DNA from: an uncultured Eubacterium sp. | GTDB taxonomy: Bacteria > Bacillota > Clostridia > Lachnospirales > Lachnospiraceae | NCBI GenBank assembly: GCA_910584795.1 | Contig: CAJUBZ010000001.1 | Location: 200,884-264,883 of the forward strand | DNA length: 64,000 bases | Direction: 5' to 3' | In this document: positions 7,693 through 17,133 of the stretch, in pieces | Layout: each line of letters starts with the position of its first letter | How positions within the stretch are numbered: position 1 is the stretch's first letter | Made by a program: the position numbers and the translations under genes | Notes under the pieces: model-generated | Told to the model about the DNA's origin: nothing | Database searches by the model: none | The model's input: the letters and a program-made list of their open reading frames with translations, nothing else

Positions 7693-9159
7693 TTATAAAA
7701 GAATACAGATAACCCCTCTGCTCTGATCGTTGGTTATTTTTTCTATCGTACCCTGCATTCTGCTTCTTGTATCTTCTGTAAGGTTGTTGATTTTATTCAT
7801 AATTCCTTCATCTACGATTTGTCCGATAGATTTACCAAATATATTTGTTTCCCATATATTCGAATCCTCCTCGTTCTTGTTAATGAAATCTATCAAGTCT
7901 TTTGCCTGTTCTTCATCACCGATAATCGGAGAAATTTCTGTCAAAATATTTGCTTTCACAAAATGAATTGACGGTGCGGTTGCTTTGATTTTCACACCAT
8001 ATTTATTGCCGTTTTTAATCAACTCAGGATTTTCTAAAACAATCTCCTCTTTATCCGGTGTTACAATTCCATAACCGGTATTTCTAACTTTACTGATTGC
8101 ATCATTAACTTTTTCATAATTGCTTTTCTGACAAGCCAGTTCTTTTACCAGTCTAATTAACTGTAATTGATTATCAATGGTTGTTCCAGTCATTTCTGTT
8201 AAAGTATTATAATAATATCTGTCATCGATATCAAAATTAACAACCATTTTTCCGTTGGAAAGTTCTACCATAGCCATATTGGCATCTTTTATAAATTCTT
8301 TATCCGGAAACAATTTTAAAGTTTTTATATCTTTAATTTTAACAATCTTTTGAAGAAGTTCTTTTGCATAATCAACTATGTATTTCATAAGTGGATGCTC
8401 ATAATCCATAATCTCTAACCATTTTGGAACATTAAATACCACTTCACTTACAGGAAATTCAAACAATATACTTTCTAGAATTTCATTGATATTATTTTCA
8501 TTCAGTTTTAAACAGTTAATTGCCAATGTAGATACATTATATTTTGCTGCAATTTCATCCCTCAAACGTGTACATTCAGTTGATGTAGGATCAAGAGAAT
8601 TTACCAGAATGATAAATGGCTTATTAATATTTTTTAATTCCTGAATTGTCTTATCCAGTGCTTTGTTATATTCATTTACATCCAAGTCAGTGAAACTTCC
8701 ATCGCTGGTAACAACGACACCAATCGTTGAATGTTCTGAAATAACTTTTTCTGTTCCGATTTCAGCAGCTTTAGAAAATGGTATATCATAATCAAACCAA
8801 GGAGTCTTTACCATTCTCTCAGCCTCTTCTTCCATATGACCAGTAGCTCCCTCTACCATAAAGCCTACACAGTCAATTAATCGTACCTTTACATTAGCCT
8901 TGCCGCCAATATTAATTGATACTGCATTATTAGGAATGAATTTCGGTTCCGTAGTCATAATCGTCTTTCCTGACGAAGACTGTGGCAGCTCATCTTTAGC
9001 TCTTTTTATCTCGTTTTCGTCATTAATATTTGGAACTACTGCAACATCCATAAAGTTTTTTATAAATGTAGATTTTCCTGTTCTAACCGGACCTACAACA
9101 CCTATGTAAATCTCTCCCTTTGTTCTTTTTTCAATGTCTTTATATACATTAAAATCCAT
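7693..9159 (-). CDS. spoIVA: Stage IV sporulation protein A (spore coat ATPase)
   Basis: SpoIVA is the ATP-driven morphogenetic protein that polymerises on the forespore surface and forms the basement layer of the coat. The 488-residue protein matches the family length. A TRAFAC-type P-loop GPVRTGKST is at 23-31 and LIDCVGFMVEGATGH follows near 93-107; the C-terminus ends in the hydrophobic GVICILL. A GGGAGG ribosome site precedes the ATG. It stands alone between cls and the tyrS operon. Its presence is strong evidence that the organism forms spores. Confidence 0.97.
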   Translation of the reverse strand: MDFNVYKDIEKRTKGEIYIGVVGPVRTGKSTFIKNFMDVAVVPNINDENEIKRAKDELPQSSSGKTIMTTEPKFIPNNAVSINIGGKANVKVRLIDCVGFMVEGATGHMEEEAERMVKTPWFDYDIPFSKAAEIGTEKVISEHSTIGVVVTSDGSFTDLDVNEYNKALDKTIQELKNINKPFIILVNSLDPTSTECTRLRDEIAAKYNVSTLAINCLKLNENNINEILESILFEFPVSEVVFNVPKWLEIMDYEHPLMKYIVDYAKELLQKIVKIKDIKTLKLFPDKEFIKDANMAMVELSNGKMVVNFDIDDRYYYNTLTEMTGTTIDNQLQLIRLVKELACQKSNYEKVNDAISKVRNTGYGIVTPDKEEIVLENPELIKNGNKYGVKIKATAPSIHFVKANILTEISPIIGDEEQAKDLIDFINKNEEDSNIWETNIFGKSIGQIVDEGIMNKINNLTEDTRSRMQGTIEKITNDQSRGVICILL

Positions 9160-9216
9160 GAAAAAACCTCCCTTACATACATTAATACTAAAATATATGC
9201 AAAAGGAGGTTATTTA

Positions 9217-10785
9217 TTACATTAATGGTGATAATAGCCGGAGTAATTTACCACAGGCTTTATACCATAACGGCCGATTTCTACACTCAATCAAAGATAC
9301 TTTTTTTGATTCTGACAACATTTGCTGATAATCAGCTTCAATATCCAGAATTGTTGGATTTTTATAAATAAAACAACCGTTTTCAAAATGAAGGAACAAA
9401 CTTCTGTAATCTAAATTGATTGTTCCAACGGTAGCTTTCTCATCATCACTAATAAACATTTTGGCATGGGTGAATCCCGGAGAATACTCATATATTTCAA
9501 CACCTGCCTCGATTAATTCACTATAATATGTTCGTGCGATACAATAAGCATATGCTTTATCCGGAATACCCGGCATTACAATCTTAACATCTACGCCTCT
9601 TTTTGCTGCAAATTTTAAAGAAGACATCATAACATTATCAATAACCAGATATGGTGTAACAATATGCAGATAACGATTCGCTGTATTAATCATATGTAAA
9701 TAAACAGATTCACCTATTCTTTCTTTTCCTACCGGTTCATCGCCATATCCGATGACATATCCGTTTTTATCATAAATTTTTGGAATATCAACATTTAAGT
9801 ATCTGTCAAAATTACCAATTGTTTTTTCACTGACATTCCACATCTGCAGAAACATCAATGTAAAACTTTTGGCAGCATCTCCCTTTAGCATCACTGCTGT
9901 ATCTTTCCAATAACCAAATTTATTTACAACATTCATATATTCATCTGCAAGATTAATACCACCAGTAAATGCGACTCTTCCATCAATCACTAAAATTTTT
10001 CTGTGATCTCTATTATTTTGTTCTGTTGTAAAAAAAGGTCTGGCTGGAGCAAAAGGCTTTGCTTTAATCCCTTTTCTTCTCAATTTTTTAAAATATCCGA
10101 TAGGTAACTTTGTAAGCGAGCACAGCCCATCATACATAATTCTTACTTCAACACCCTGCTGAACTTTTTTTTCAAGAACTCTTAATATGGAATTCCATAC
10201 CCGACCCTGTTCTATAATAAAGTATTCCATAAAAATAAAGTCCTGTGCTTCTTCCAGTTCTTCAATTAAAGCTCTGTACTTCTCCTCACCACAATTAAAA
10301 TAAGAGACATCCGTATTTCTATATACCGGACACCCTGTATTATCATATACATATTTTGCGAGCATCGATATCTGTTTATCCTGAATCTGTAAATCATTAT
10401 AAATCTGCTGGTCCGGTCTTAAATATCGTTCTGATTTTAAATCAATATGCTCGATTCGCTTTCTTAATTTAATAGAACCAGGTTGAAATTTTGCATATAA
10501 ATACATTAGTACACCAAATCCTGGTACAAGCATAATAAAAATAACCCAGATTAATTTCATTGTAGGGTCTGATTTATCATTTACAATATAAATCACAAGC
10601 AATACCTGAACCACAATGATAACATATGAAAAAATGTTATTTATACTAGCGTTATATGCTAAAAGAACAAAAAAAGCTAACTGTAATGCAATCATTAAAC
10701 CAAATATAAAAATACGGCTGAACAGAAACGTTGCAAGACCATTTTTGCCTTTTTCTTTTGTTTTGTCTAATTTTTTATGATCCAC
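9217..10785 (-). CDS. cls: Cardiolipin synthase
   Basis: This phospholipase D-family enzyme condenses two phosphatidylglycerols to cardiolipin. The open frame extends to 10854, but the GTG at 10785 has AAGGAGA with a 6-nt spacer, so a 522-residue protein is preferred. Order: two or three N-terminal membrane segments, then two HKD domains, seen as HRKILVIDGRVAFTGG and HAKMFISDDEKATVGT. Both catalytic His/Lys/Asp sets are intact. It lies downstream of gpsA, so phosphatidate-pathway genes are clustered, though about 120 bp of gap leaves room for a separate promoter. Confidence 0.94.
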   Translation of the reverse strand: MDHKKLDKTKEKGKNGLATFLFSRIFIFGLMIALQLAFFVLLAYNASINNIFSYVIIVVQVLLVIYIVNDKSDPTMKLIWVIFIMLVPGFGVLMYLYAKFQPGSIKLRKRIEHIDLKSERYLRPDQQIYNDLQIQDKQISMLAKYVYDNTGCPVYRNTDVSYFNCGEEKYRALIEELEEAQDFIFMEYFIIEQGRVWNSILRVLEKKVQQGVEVRIMYDGLCSLTKLPIGYFKKLRRKGIKAKPFAPARPFFTTEQNNRDHRKILVIDGRVAFTGGINLADEYMNVVNKFGYWKDTAVMLKGDAAKSFTLMFLQMWNVSEKTIGNFDRYLNVDIPKIYDKNGYVIGYGDEPVGKERIGESVYLHMINTANRYLHIVTPYLVIDNVMMSSLKFAAKRGVDVKIVMPGIPDKAYAYCIARTYYSELIEAGVEIYEYSPGFTHAKMFISDDEKATVGTINLDYRSLFLHFENGCFIYKNPTILDIEADYQQMLSESKKVSLIECRNRPLWYKACGKLLRLLSPLM

Positions 10786-10905
10786 TACTTTTCTCCTTAA
10801 ATACCTGTTACCAATTTCAAATAAATTGATAACCTGCTGATGACGTTTGCACAAGGCAAATTATAATCGTCATTAATACAGTATATTAAACGTTAATATA
10901 ATATA

Positions 10906-11928
10906 TTATTGTATTGTCTCATCCCACTCTAAATCCATAAATTCATTGGTTTGTTCTCTTTTCATTAGTTCCCACATTGCTTCTTCTGCCGGCTTATCGG
11001 CAAACAGTACTTCATTTACCGCCTCAACAATTGGCATATCTACATTATATTTCTTGGCTAAAGCTAAAGCTGCTTTTGCTGAAACAGCACCTTCAACAAC
11101 CATTTTTACTTCTTCCACAGCTTCTTTTAATGTATATCCTTTACCAATTAAAACACCGGCTCTGCGATTTCTGGAATGTTTGCTGTTGCACGTAACAATC
11201 AAATCCCCGATTCCGGATAAGCCATGAAATGTTCTGGAATGTCCTCCCATCTTTGTCCCAAGATTTGTAATTTCTTTAATTCCTCTCGTAATTAATGCCG
11301 CTTCTGTATTATCTCCAAATCCCAGTCCGTCAATAATACCGGCTGCCAATGCAATTACATTTTTAAGAGAGCCTCCCAATTCAATACTTTTTCTATCTGG
11401 ACTGATATATGCCCTGAAAAATTTATTTGCAAATAAAGACTGTACTTTTACTGCGATTTCCTGTTTTTTTGCACCAATGACAACAACCGTAGGAACCTCT
11501 TTTCCTACTTCTTCCGCATGACTTGGACCTGAAAGCACAACAGCCTCACATTCCGGAAGTTCCTCTTCGATAATCTCTGTCATAGTAAAGAATGTTTTAT
11601 CCTCAATTCCTTTGGCAACATCTACAATTATCTGCCCCTGTTTTACAATACCTTTCAGACTTCTGGCGGTGCTTCTCACAAAAGAAGATGCCACAGCCAT
11701 AACTATCATTTCAGAATCTTTTACAGCTTCCTCCATATCATTGGTAATTTTTATTTCATTCGGAATTTTAATTCCGGGAAGACTTATTTTATTCTCACGT
11801 TCCTTGTTTAAAGCATCTACCTCACTCTGTAAAAACGACCAGATGGTAACGTCGTTATTATTTTTATATAAAACCTTTGCTAAAGCGATAGCCCACCCGC
11901 CACCACCAAGTACTGTAACTTTTGCCAT
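10906..11928 (-). CDS. gpsA: Glycerol-3-phosphate dehydrogenase [NAD(P)+]
   Basis: GpsA reduces dihydroxyacetone phosphate to sn-glycerol 3-phosphate for phospholipid synthesis. The upstream in-frame extension is rejected because the ATG at 11928 has AAGGAGG at good spacing; the product is 340 residues. The Rossmann motif GGGGWA is at 8-13 (GxGxxA type), and GSLKNVIALAAG carries the catalytic Lys. The C-terminal domain holds the GDLIVTC and NRRAG substrate-binding segments. Only 1 bp separates it from the plsY stop, so the two steps making and first acylating glycerol 3-phosphate are coupled. Confidence 0.97.
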   Translation of the reverse strand: MAKVTVLGGGGWAIALAKVLYKNNNDVTIWSFLQSEVDALNKERENKISLPGIKIPNEIKITNDMEEAVKDSEMIVMAVASSFVRSTARSLKGIVKQGQIIVDVAKGIEDKTFFTMTEIIEEELPECEAVVLSGPSHAEEVGKEVPTVVVIGAKKQEIAVKVQSLFANKFFRAYISPDRKSIELGGSLKNVIALAAGIIDGLGFGDNTEAALITRGIKEITNLGTKMGGHSRTFHGLSGIGDLIVTCNSKHSRNRRAGVLIGKGYTLKEAVEEVKMVVEGAVSAKAALALAKKYNVDMPIVEAVNEVLFADKPAEEAMWELMKREQTNEFMDLEWDETIQ

Positions 11929-11929
11929 A

Positions 11930-12589
11930 TTAAGCCTCCTTTTTCTCACCAATCTTTCGTTCTGTTCCATTGGCAAGTCTTTTTATATTGTCTTTATGTC
12001 TGATATAAGACAGTATCGTCATAATACCTACTAATATATATGCCTCCATCTTTTCATTGGAATTTAGATGACGAACCATGTTCAGCTGTCCCCATACAAC
12101 CATTTCAACAAAAAATCCTGTCATTAAACATAATGAGCTGAAAGAAACATATTTTGTAATAGCAAGCGCCACAAAAAATGTAACCAATCCCAAAACCAAA
12201 AACTTCCAGTCAAAAAATACAAGAGAAAATATGACACCGGAAGATGCCGCAATCCCTTTTCCGCCTTTAAAATTCATATAAAACGGAAAATTATGTCCAA
12301 GAATCGCACCAAGTCCTGTATAAAGAGCAATTACCATCATATCTCCGGCTGCAGTATCTCTGAAAACAAAACACATCAGCAGTACTGCAAAAACTGCCTT
12401 CAGTGCATCTCCAAAATAAGTTAAAAAACCATATTTTTTTCCAAGAGTCCGCATAGCATTCGTAGTTCCTGAATTTCCACTGCCATGCTCTCTAATATCA
12501 ATATTGTGCATTTTCCCAATAATAAAACCGGTCTGAAAAAGCCCAAACACATATCCTACTACAATACAAATAATCTTCTGCCAAATCAT
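11930..12589 (-). CDS. plsY: Glycerol-3-phosphate acyltransferase PlsY
   Basis: PlsY is an integral membrane enzyme that moves the acyl group from acyl-phosphate (made by PlsX, encoded at 33660-34676) to glycerol 3-phosphate. The 219-residue protein has five or six hydrophobic helices and the three active-site loops, including GSGNSGTTNAMR (about 37-48) and NFKGGKGIA (near 108). It is immediately followed by gpsA. The ATG lies just beyond an AT-rich hairpin and the GC-rich block downstream of der. Confidence 0.96.
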   Translation of the reverse strand: MIWQKIICIVVGYVFGLFQTGFIIGKMHNIDIREHGSGNSGTTNAMRTLGKKYGFLTYFGDALKAVFAVLLMCFVFRDTAAGDMMVIALYTGLGAILGHNFPFYMNFKGGKGIAASSGVIFSLVFFDWKFLVLGLVTFFVALAITKYVSFSSLCLMTGFFVEMVVWGQLNMVRHLNSNEKMEAYILVGIMTILSYIRHKDNIKRLANGTERKIGEKKEA

Positions 12590-12626
12590 ATTTCTCTAAC
12601 TCCTATTTATTTTGTTTCCGGTTTAT

Positions 12627-12671
12627 TTTTTATTCTATAGGAAAGTTCTCTGAACTTCCTATAGAATAAAA
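12627..12671. repeat. Long AT-rich hairpin between der and plsY
   Basis: A 20-bp near-perfect stem (one bulged A) pairs 12628-12648 with 12652-12671 around a 3-nt loop. There is no T run after the stem in the der-to-plsY direction; the tail is A-rich. It is therefore better read as an inverted repeat or RNA processing/stability hairpin than as an ordinary terminator. Confidence 0.6.
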
Positions 12672-12767
12672 CGCTCCGCTAAGGATGCGCAGCTCGCGGA
12701 GATGTAGTTATGCTAACGTAACCGCTCACGCGCGAAGTATCTCAAGCGACACTTTGTTTCTTAGTGT
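12671..12767 (-). repeat. GC-rich multi-hairpin block downstream of der
   Basis: Directly after the der stop is about 100 bp with clearly higher GC than the surrounding DNA. It contains several nested pairings: ctccgc/gcggag (12674-12679, 12696-12701), gagat/atctc (12699-12703, 12739-12743) and acact/agtgt (12749-12753, 12763-12767). No open frame of note is present. It may be an intergenic palindromic repeat; its identity is not known. Confidence 0.5.
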
Positions 12768-12770
12768 GTT

Positions 12771-14093
12771 CTATTTGTCATTTCTTTCACGAATAATAAA
12801 TCTTAAAGGTGTGCCTCTGAAACCAAATGCTTCCCTGATGCGATTTTCAATATATCTCGTATATGAAAAATGCATCAATTCCCTGTCATTTACAAATATA
12901 ACAAAGGTAGGTGGTTTTACGGAAACCTGAGTAATATAATAAAGTTTCAACCGTTTTCCTTTATCAGAAGGAGGTTGCTGCATTGCTACAGCTTCAGCCA
13001 TAATTTCATTGACAACACCTGTCTCTATTCTCATAGAATGATTTGCAATAACAACATCAATCATATCAAATAATTTCGGTAAACGCTGTCCTGTCTTCGC
13101 TGAAATAAACATAATCTCTGCATACTGCATAAAAGAGAGGATTTGCCGCACTTTGTTTGTATATTCATAGACCGTCTTGTCATTTTTCTCAATTGCATCC
13201 CATTTATTCACGGCAATAATAATACCCTTACCGTTTTCGTGGGCAATACCTGCGATTTTAGCATCCTGTTCTGTAACACCTTCTACAGCATCTATCACAA
13301 TAACAACAATATCTGCGCGCTCTACAGCTGTAACTGTCCGGATAATACTGTATCTTTCAATGTCTTCCTTTACTTTAGATTTTCTACGAAGTCCGGCAGT
13401 ATCAATGAAAACATATTCTCTGCCATTCCATTCTACATCAGTATCAATCGCATCTCTGGTCGTTCCTGCAATGTTAGATACAATAACTCTGCTCTCTCCG
13501 GTTAATTTATTGATAATAGATGACTTTCCTACATTTGGTTTGCCGACAATGGCAACTCTTGGTCTGTCATCTTCTTCCTCGTCCAGATTTAAGGCCTTAA
13601 AATGCTCTACAACCTTATCTAACATATCTCCAAGACCACTTTTCTGCGATGCAGAAATAGGAACCGGATCACCGATACCAAGATTATAAAATTCATAGAC
13701 ATCTGCCATCATACGATTAAAATTATCAACTTTGTTTACTACCAGAATAACAGGTTTACGGCTGCGTCTAAGCATATCAGCAACTTTTGAGTCAGCATCA
13801 ATTAATCCTTGTTTTACATCTGTCATAAAAATAATCACATCTGCAGTATCAATCGCTATCTGCGCCTGCTCTCTCATCTGTGACAATATAATATCACTGC
13901 TGTCCGGCTCAATTCCACCCGTATCAATCATCGTAAAATTATAATTCAACCAGTCTACATCTGCATATATTCTGTCTCTGGTAACACCAGGTGTATCTTT
14001 TACGATGGAAATTTTTTGTCCTGCAAGTGCATTGAACAATGTTGATTTTCCTACATTTGGTCTGCCAACAATGGCAACAATTGGTTTACTCAT
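12771..14093 (-). CDS. der: Ribosome-associated GTPase Der (EngA)
   Basis: Der is a double GTPase needed for 50S subunit assembly. The ATG at 14093, with GAGGT upstream, gives 440 residues; the longer frame start is discarded. Two tandem G domains are visible: GRPNVGKST near residue 10 and GKPNVGKSS near 185, with DTGGI and DTAGL switch motifs and NKVD/NKWD base-recognition motifs. A KH-like domain forms the C-terminus. It lies 52 bp after pgeF within the rbgA-rnhB-yraN-pgeF-der run, which pairs two ribosome-assembly GTPases. Confidence 0.98.
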   Translation of the reverse strand: MSKPIVAIVGRPNVGKSTLFNALAGQKISIVKDTPGVTRDRIYADVDWLNYNFTMIDTGGIEPDSSDIILSQMREQAQIAIDTADVIIFMTDVKQGLIDADSKVADMLRRSRKPVILVVNKVDNFNRMMADVYEFYNLGIGDPVPISASQKSGLGDMLDKVVEHFKALNLDEEEDDRPRVAIVGKPNVGKSSIINKLTGESRVIVSNIAGTTRDAIDTDVEWNGREYVFIDTAGLRRKSKVKEDIERYSIIRTVTAVERADIVVIVIDAVEGVTEQDAKIAGIAHENGKGIIIAVNKWDAIEKNDKTVYEYTNKVRQILSFMQYAEIMFISAKTGQRLPKLFDMIDVVIANHSMRIETGVVNEIMAEAVAMQQPPSDKGKRLKLYYITQVSVKPPTFVIFVNDRELMHFSYTRYIENRIREAFGFRGTPLRFIIRERNDK

Positions 14094-14145
14094 ATCTTTT
14101 ACCTCACCATTAAATTTTACAATAACAGCCATTATTTGTAAATTC

Positions 14146-14994
14146 TTATTTTATCTCTAAAAATGCTGCCAGATTTCCTCTTTGTCCATTGGTTGCCCGG
14201 TGAGAAAACATAACCTGATAATTACAGCAGGTACATACATCCGGAAGATGAATGTTTTCCTTTAAGACACCACACTCTTCAAAAATAATTTTATTGCAGG
14301 ACCATAAATCTAACATATATTTTCCGTTCCCTTTATTTTGTAGTATATCATCAATATGCTCCGGAAATTCTTTTATAAATTCCACAGCAACATCTTCACT
14401 GATTTCATAACATTCTTTGCAGATAGAAGGTCCGATACATACAATGACATCTTTCGGATTCGTATTATATTCTTTTGCCATTCGTTCTAATGTAACTTTT
14501 CCAATCCTTCCTACAGTTCCCCTCCATCCCGAATGAGACAGCCCAATCGCCTTATTTTTTATATCAACCACATAGAGCGGAACACAGTCTGCATAGTATG
14601 TAGTAAGAACGATTTCCTTTTCATTCGTAATCATTCCGTCAATATTATCATAATCTCTTTCTTTATATATTCCTTTTCCGATATCTTCCTTAGAAACAAT
14701 TTTAATATTTGTCGTATGCGTTTGTCTGCTTGCCACAATATTTTTCGCATCAAAACCTATTACGTTTGCCATAATTTCATGATTCTTTATAATATTCTCT
14801 TCTGAATCTCCTCTGCCATGTCCCAGATTCATGCTGGTAAAATGCCCTTTACTCACGCCGCCTATTCTTGTGGAAAAGCCATGACACAGCCATGGAATTT
14901 TTTCCAGTGCCAAATAAGAGATATAAGGTACACCATGATAAAATTTTATTCTTGTAGTATTATTATCTTGTTTATTTAATTTTATATCATTCAT
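14146..14994 (-). CDS. pgeF: Peptidoglycan editing factor PgeF (laccase-domain, YlmD/YfiH family)
   Basis: This family was called polyphenol oxidase; work on PgeF shows it removes misincorporated muropeptide precursors. The start is taken at 14994, where TAATG overlaps the yraN stop and GGAG lies upstream, giving 282 residues. The metal/catalytic residues are seen in RQTHTT, YADCVPLY and LSHSGWRGT, with a further Cys-rich segment CTCCNYQVMFSHRATNG near the end. Family length is normal. Function here is assigned by homology of motifs only. Confidence 0.9.
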   Translation of the reverse strand: MNDIKLNKQDNNTTRIKFYHGVPYISYLALEKIPWLCHGFSTRIGGVSKGHFTSMNLGHGRGDSEENIIKNHEIMANVIGFDAKNIVASRQTHTTNIKIVSKEDIGKGIYKERDYDNIDGMITNEKEIVLTTYYADCVPLYVVDIKNKAIGLSHSGWRGTVGRIGKVTLERMAKEYNTNPKDVIVCIGPSICKECYEISEDVAVEFIKEFPEHIDDILQNKGNGKYMLDLWSCNKIIFEECGVLKENIHLPDVCTCCNYQVMFSHRATNGQRGNLAAFLEIK

Positions 14995-15344
14995 TACATT
15001 GCTCCAAAACAATTAAATAAGTATTCCACATCATTTTCTGTTATAGATATCACATCAAAACTACACTGCATATTTTCATACTCTTTGTTTTCACCAAGAA
15101 ACCATAATGCAGTTTTCATAATTTTATTCTGCTTTCTCTTATTAACAGCTTCTATTGGAAATCCAAAAAATTCATTCTTTCTATATTTTACCTCAATAAA
15201 CCTTAGAATATTATTTTTCACTGCAATAATATCAATTTCTCCAATTTTACATTTGTAATTTTGTGCTGCAATCTGAAAACCATGTTGTTTCAAATAATTA
15301 ACACATTGCTCTTCGTAGTTTCCACCGACAACTCGTGTATTCAA
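14994..15344 (-). CDS. yraN: UPF0102 protein YraN (nuclease-fold)
   Basis: The open frame reaches 15443 but would overlap rnhB by 50 bp. A TTG at 15344 preceded by AGGGGGA gives 116 residues starting before NTRVVGGNYEEQ, the usual family start and length. The restriction-endonuclease-like core is visible as GEIDIIA followed by FIEVKYRK, the D...ExK arrangement of this fold. Cellular substrate is unknown. Adjacency to rnhB is very common in bacteria. Confidence 0.88.
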   Translation of the reverse strand: MNTRVVGGNYEEQCVNYLKQHGFQIAAQNYKCKIGEIDIIAVKNNILRFIEVKYRKNEFFGFPIEAVNKRKQNKIMKTALWFLGENKEYENMQCSFDVISITENDVEYLFNCFGAM

Positions 15345-15393
15345 AATCTTCCCCCTTGATAGTATCTGTGTATTATTATATACTCCGTTCTTT

Positions 15394-16152
15394 TTATACG
15401 AAGCTTTTAATAAATGTTTTTCTATGTATCGGACATGGTCCATGCTCTTTTAATGCCATTATATGTTTTGCTGAACCATATCCTTTATTTGACGCAAAAT
15501 CATATTCCGGATAGATTTTATCATATTCCACCATCATAGCATCTCTTGTAACCTTAGCGATAATACTTGCAGCCCCAATAGAAATACTCTTTGCATCACC
15601 CTTAATAATCGGAACCTGTTTCATTGTCAGTCCCGGAATGTTCACAGCATCATTCAGCAAAATATCCGGTGCAGGGTCTAAACTGCCAATTGCCGCTCTC
15701 ATTGCCTGATAAGTTGCCTGTAAAATATTAATTTCATCAATCGTCTCCGGTGTAGCCAAAGCTGTTTCTGCACAAACCGCCTTTTCCATAATGACCTCAT
15801 ATAGCTCTTCTCTTTTTGCAGCAGAAAGTTTTTTCGAATCGTTAATATACAAAATATCACAATCTTTTGGCAGAATAACTGCTCCTGCAACGACAGGACC
15901 TGCCAGAGGTCCTCTCCCCACTTCATCGACACCACAGATAAACTGATAGTCACTGTACTTTCTCTCGAAATACTGCAGTTCATATGTTCTTTTCAATTCC
16001 AACTGATAGTTGTCATATGTTTTCTGTGCTTTCTTGACTAAAGCGATCACTCCGCTACGTTCATCTGACGAATACTCTGTAACAAAGTTCTCAACATTCT
16101 CTATTTGAATATTATTCAACTCATCTTTTATCTCTTTAATACTTTTACTCAT
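15394..16152 (-). CDS. rnhB: Ribonuclease HII
   Basis: RNase HII cuts RNA in RNA-DNA hybrids and removes misincorporated ribonucleotides. The 252-residue protein has a 70-residue N-terminal extension, as in Bacillus RnhB, then the catalytic domain starting CGVDEVGRGPLAGPVVAGAV with the DExGRG acidic residues. NDSKKLS and the GSAKHIMAL segment are also conserved. It sits between rbgA and yraN on the same strand. The ribosome site is weak (AATGGAA). Confidence 0.96.
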   Translation of the reverse strand: MSKSIKEIKDELNNIQIENVENFVTEYSSDERSGVIALVKKAQKTYDNYQLELKRTYELQYFERKYSDYQFICGVDEVGRGPLAGPVVAGAVILPKDCDILYINDSKKLSAAKREELYEVIMEKAVCAETALATPETIDEINILQATYQAMRAAIGSLDPAPDILLNDAVNIPGLTMKQVPIIKGDAKSISIGAASIIAKVTRDAMMVEYDKIYPEYDFASNKGYGSAKHIMALKEHGPCPIHRKTFIKSFV

Positions 16153-16230
16153 ATAATTTCCATTCTCTGAAGTCTATTGATAAATTACACTGTTTCTTCT
16201 TATTTACCAAAGATAATGCGCCTTTAACGG

Positions 16231-17067
16231 TTATCTGTCTAAGGTAATCCGACCTAATTTCCCACTTCTGAAATCATCTAAAATAATTCCACTTGTTTTC
16301 TCTAAATCCGGCTGATTCCCTTTTAATTTGCAACCTCTGACCTCTGCAACCTGATACATAACCTGCAATGGGTCTTCATGACCTTCAATATTGTATCTGC
16401 TGTTTATGAAATCCGGATAAAGATTATTTAACAATTTTATTAACTGGTATGCCAATTCCGCAACATCTAAAATATTATCATTCATTGAACCGATAAATGC
16501 TAAGTGCATACCAATGGTTTGATCGTCAAATTTCGGCCAAAGAACACCGGGAGTGTCTAAGAGTTCCAGATTCTTATTGAGACGTATCCATTGTTTGCCT
16601 TTTGTAACACCTGGTTTGTTTCCTGTTTTTGCACATTTTTTTCCGGCATAGGCATTGATAAATGTAGATTTTCCTACATTAGGAATGCCAACTACCATCG
16701 CCCTGATAGGTCTGTTTATGATTCCTCTTTTTTTATTTCTTTCAATTTTTTCTTTACAGGCAATATTCACAGCATTATTAATTTCTTTAATTCCCTGCTT
16801 ATTTTTTGAATTAATTTTTAATGCAATAATTCCTTTTTGCCTGAAATATTCTATCCACTTATTATTCTGGCTTTCATCTGCCAGATCTGCTTTGTTTAAT
16901 AAAACTAGTCTGGCTTTATTCTGTCCTAAATTATCTATTTCAGGATTTCTACTGCTTAATGGAATTCTTGCATCTAATAATTCAATCACTAAATCAATTA
17001 ATTTAATATCTTCTTTCATCTGGCGCATCGCTTTTGTCATATGCCCAGGAAACCACTGATAATCCAT
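16231..17067 (-). CDS. rbgA: Ribosome biogenesis GTPase RbgA (YlqF)
   Basis: RbgA acts late in 50S assembly. The 278-residue protein shows the circularly permuted GTPase order: the G4 motif NKADL (about 58-62) precedes G1 GIPNVGKST (about 126-134) and G3 DTPGV. The N-terminal WFPGHM start is typical. A KH-like ANTAR-type C-terminal domain follows. AAGGAG lies 7 nt before the ATG. It is 66 bp downstream of rplS, with a terminator between. Confidence 0.96.
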   Translation of the reverse strand: MDYQWFPGHMTKAMRQMKEDIKLIDLVIELLDARIPLSSRNPEIDNLGQNKARLVLLNKADLADESQNNKWIEYFRQKGIIALKINSKNKQGIKEINNAVNIACKEKIERNKKRGIINRPIRAMVVGIPNVGKSTFINAYAGKKCAKTGNKPGVTKGKQWIRLNKNLELLDTPGVLWPKFDDQTIGMHLAFIGSMNDNILDVAELAYQLIKLLNNLYPDFINSRYNIEGHEDPLQVMYQVAEVRGCKLKGNQPDLEKTSGIILDDFRSGKLGRITLDR

Positions 17068-17088
17068 CTTTTACTCCTTAATATATTG

Positions 17089-17118
17089 AAAAGGAACGAG
17101 AATCAACCCGTTCCTTTT
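17089..17118 (-). terminator. Terminator after rplS
   Basis: A 10-bp stem (AAAAGGAACG with CGTTCCTTTT) and 10-nt loop sit 15 bp past the rplS stop; the minus-strand tail is CCTTTTC. Partial read-through into rbgA is possible because no separate rbgA promoter is obvious. Confidence 0.8.
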
Positions 17119-17133
17119 TGAAAGTAATCATAA

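Noticed and set aside
12627..12671. Classical terminator of der
   Set aside because: The stem is followed by an A-rich, not T-rich, tail in the direction of der transcription.
13177..13689. Plus-strand 170-codon open frame
   Set aside because: It is the antisense shadow of der.
15345..15443. N-terminal extension of yraN
   Set aside because: It would overlap rnhB by 50 bp and its sequence is just rnhB read in another frame; the TTG at 15344 has a good ribosome site and gives the normal family length.
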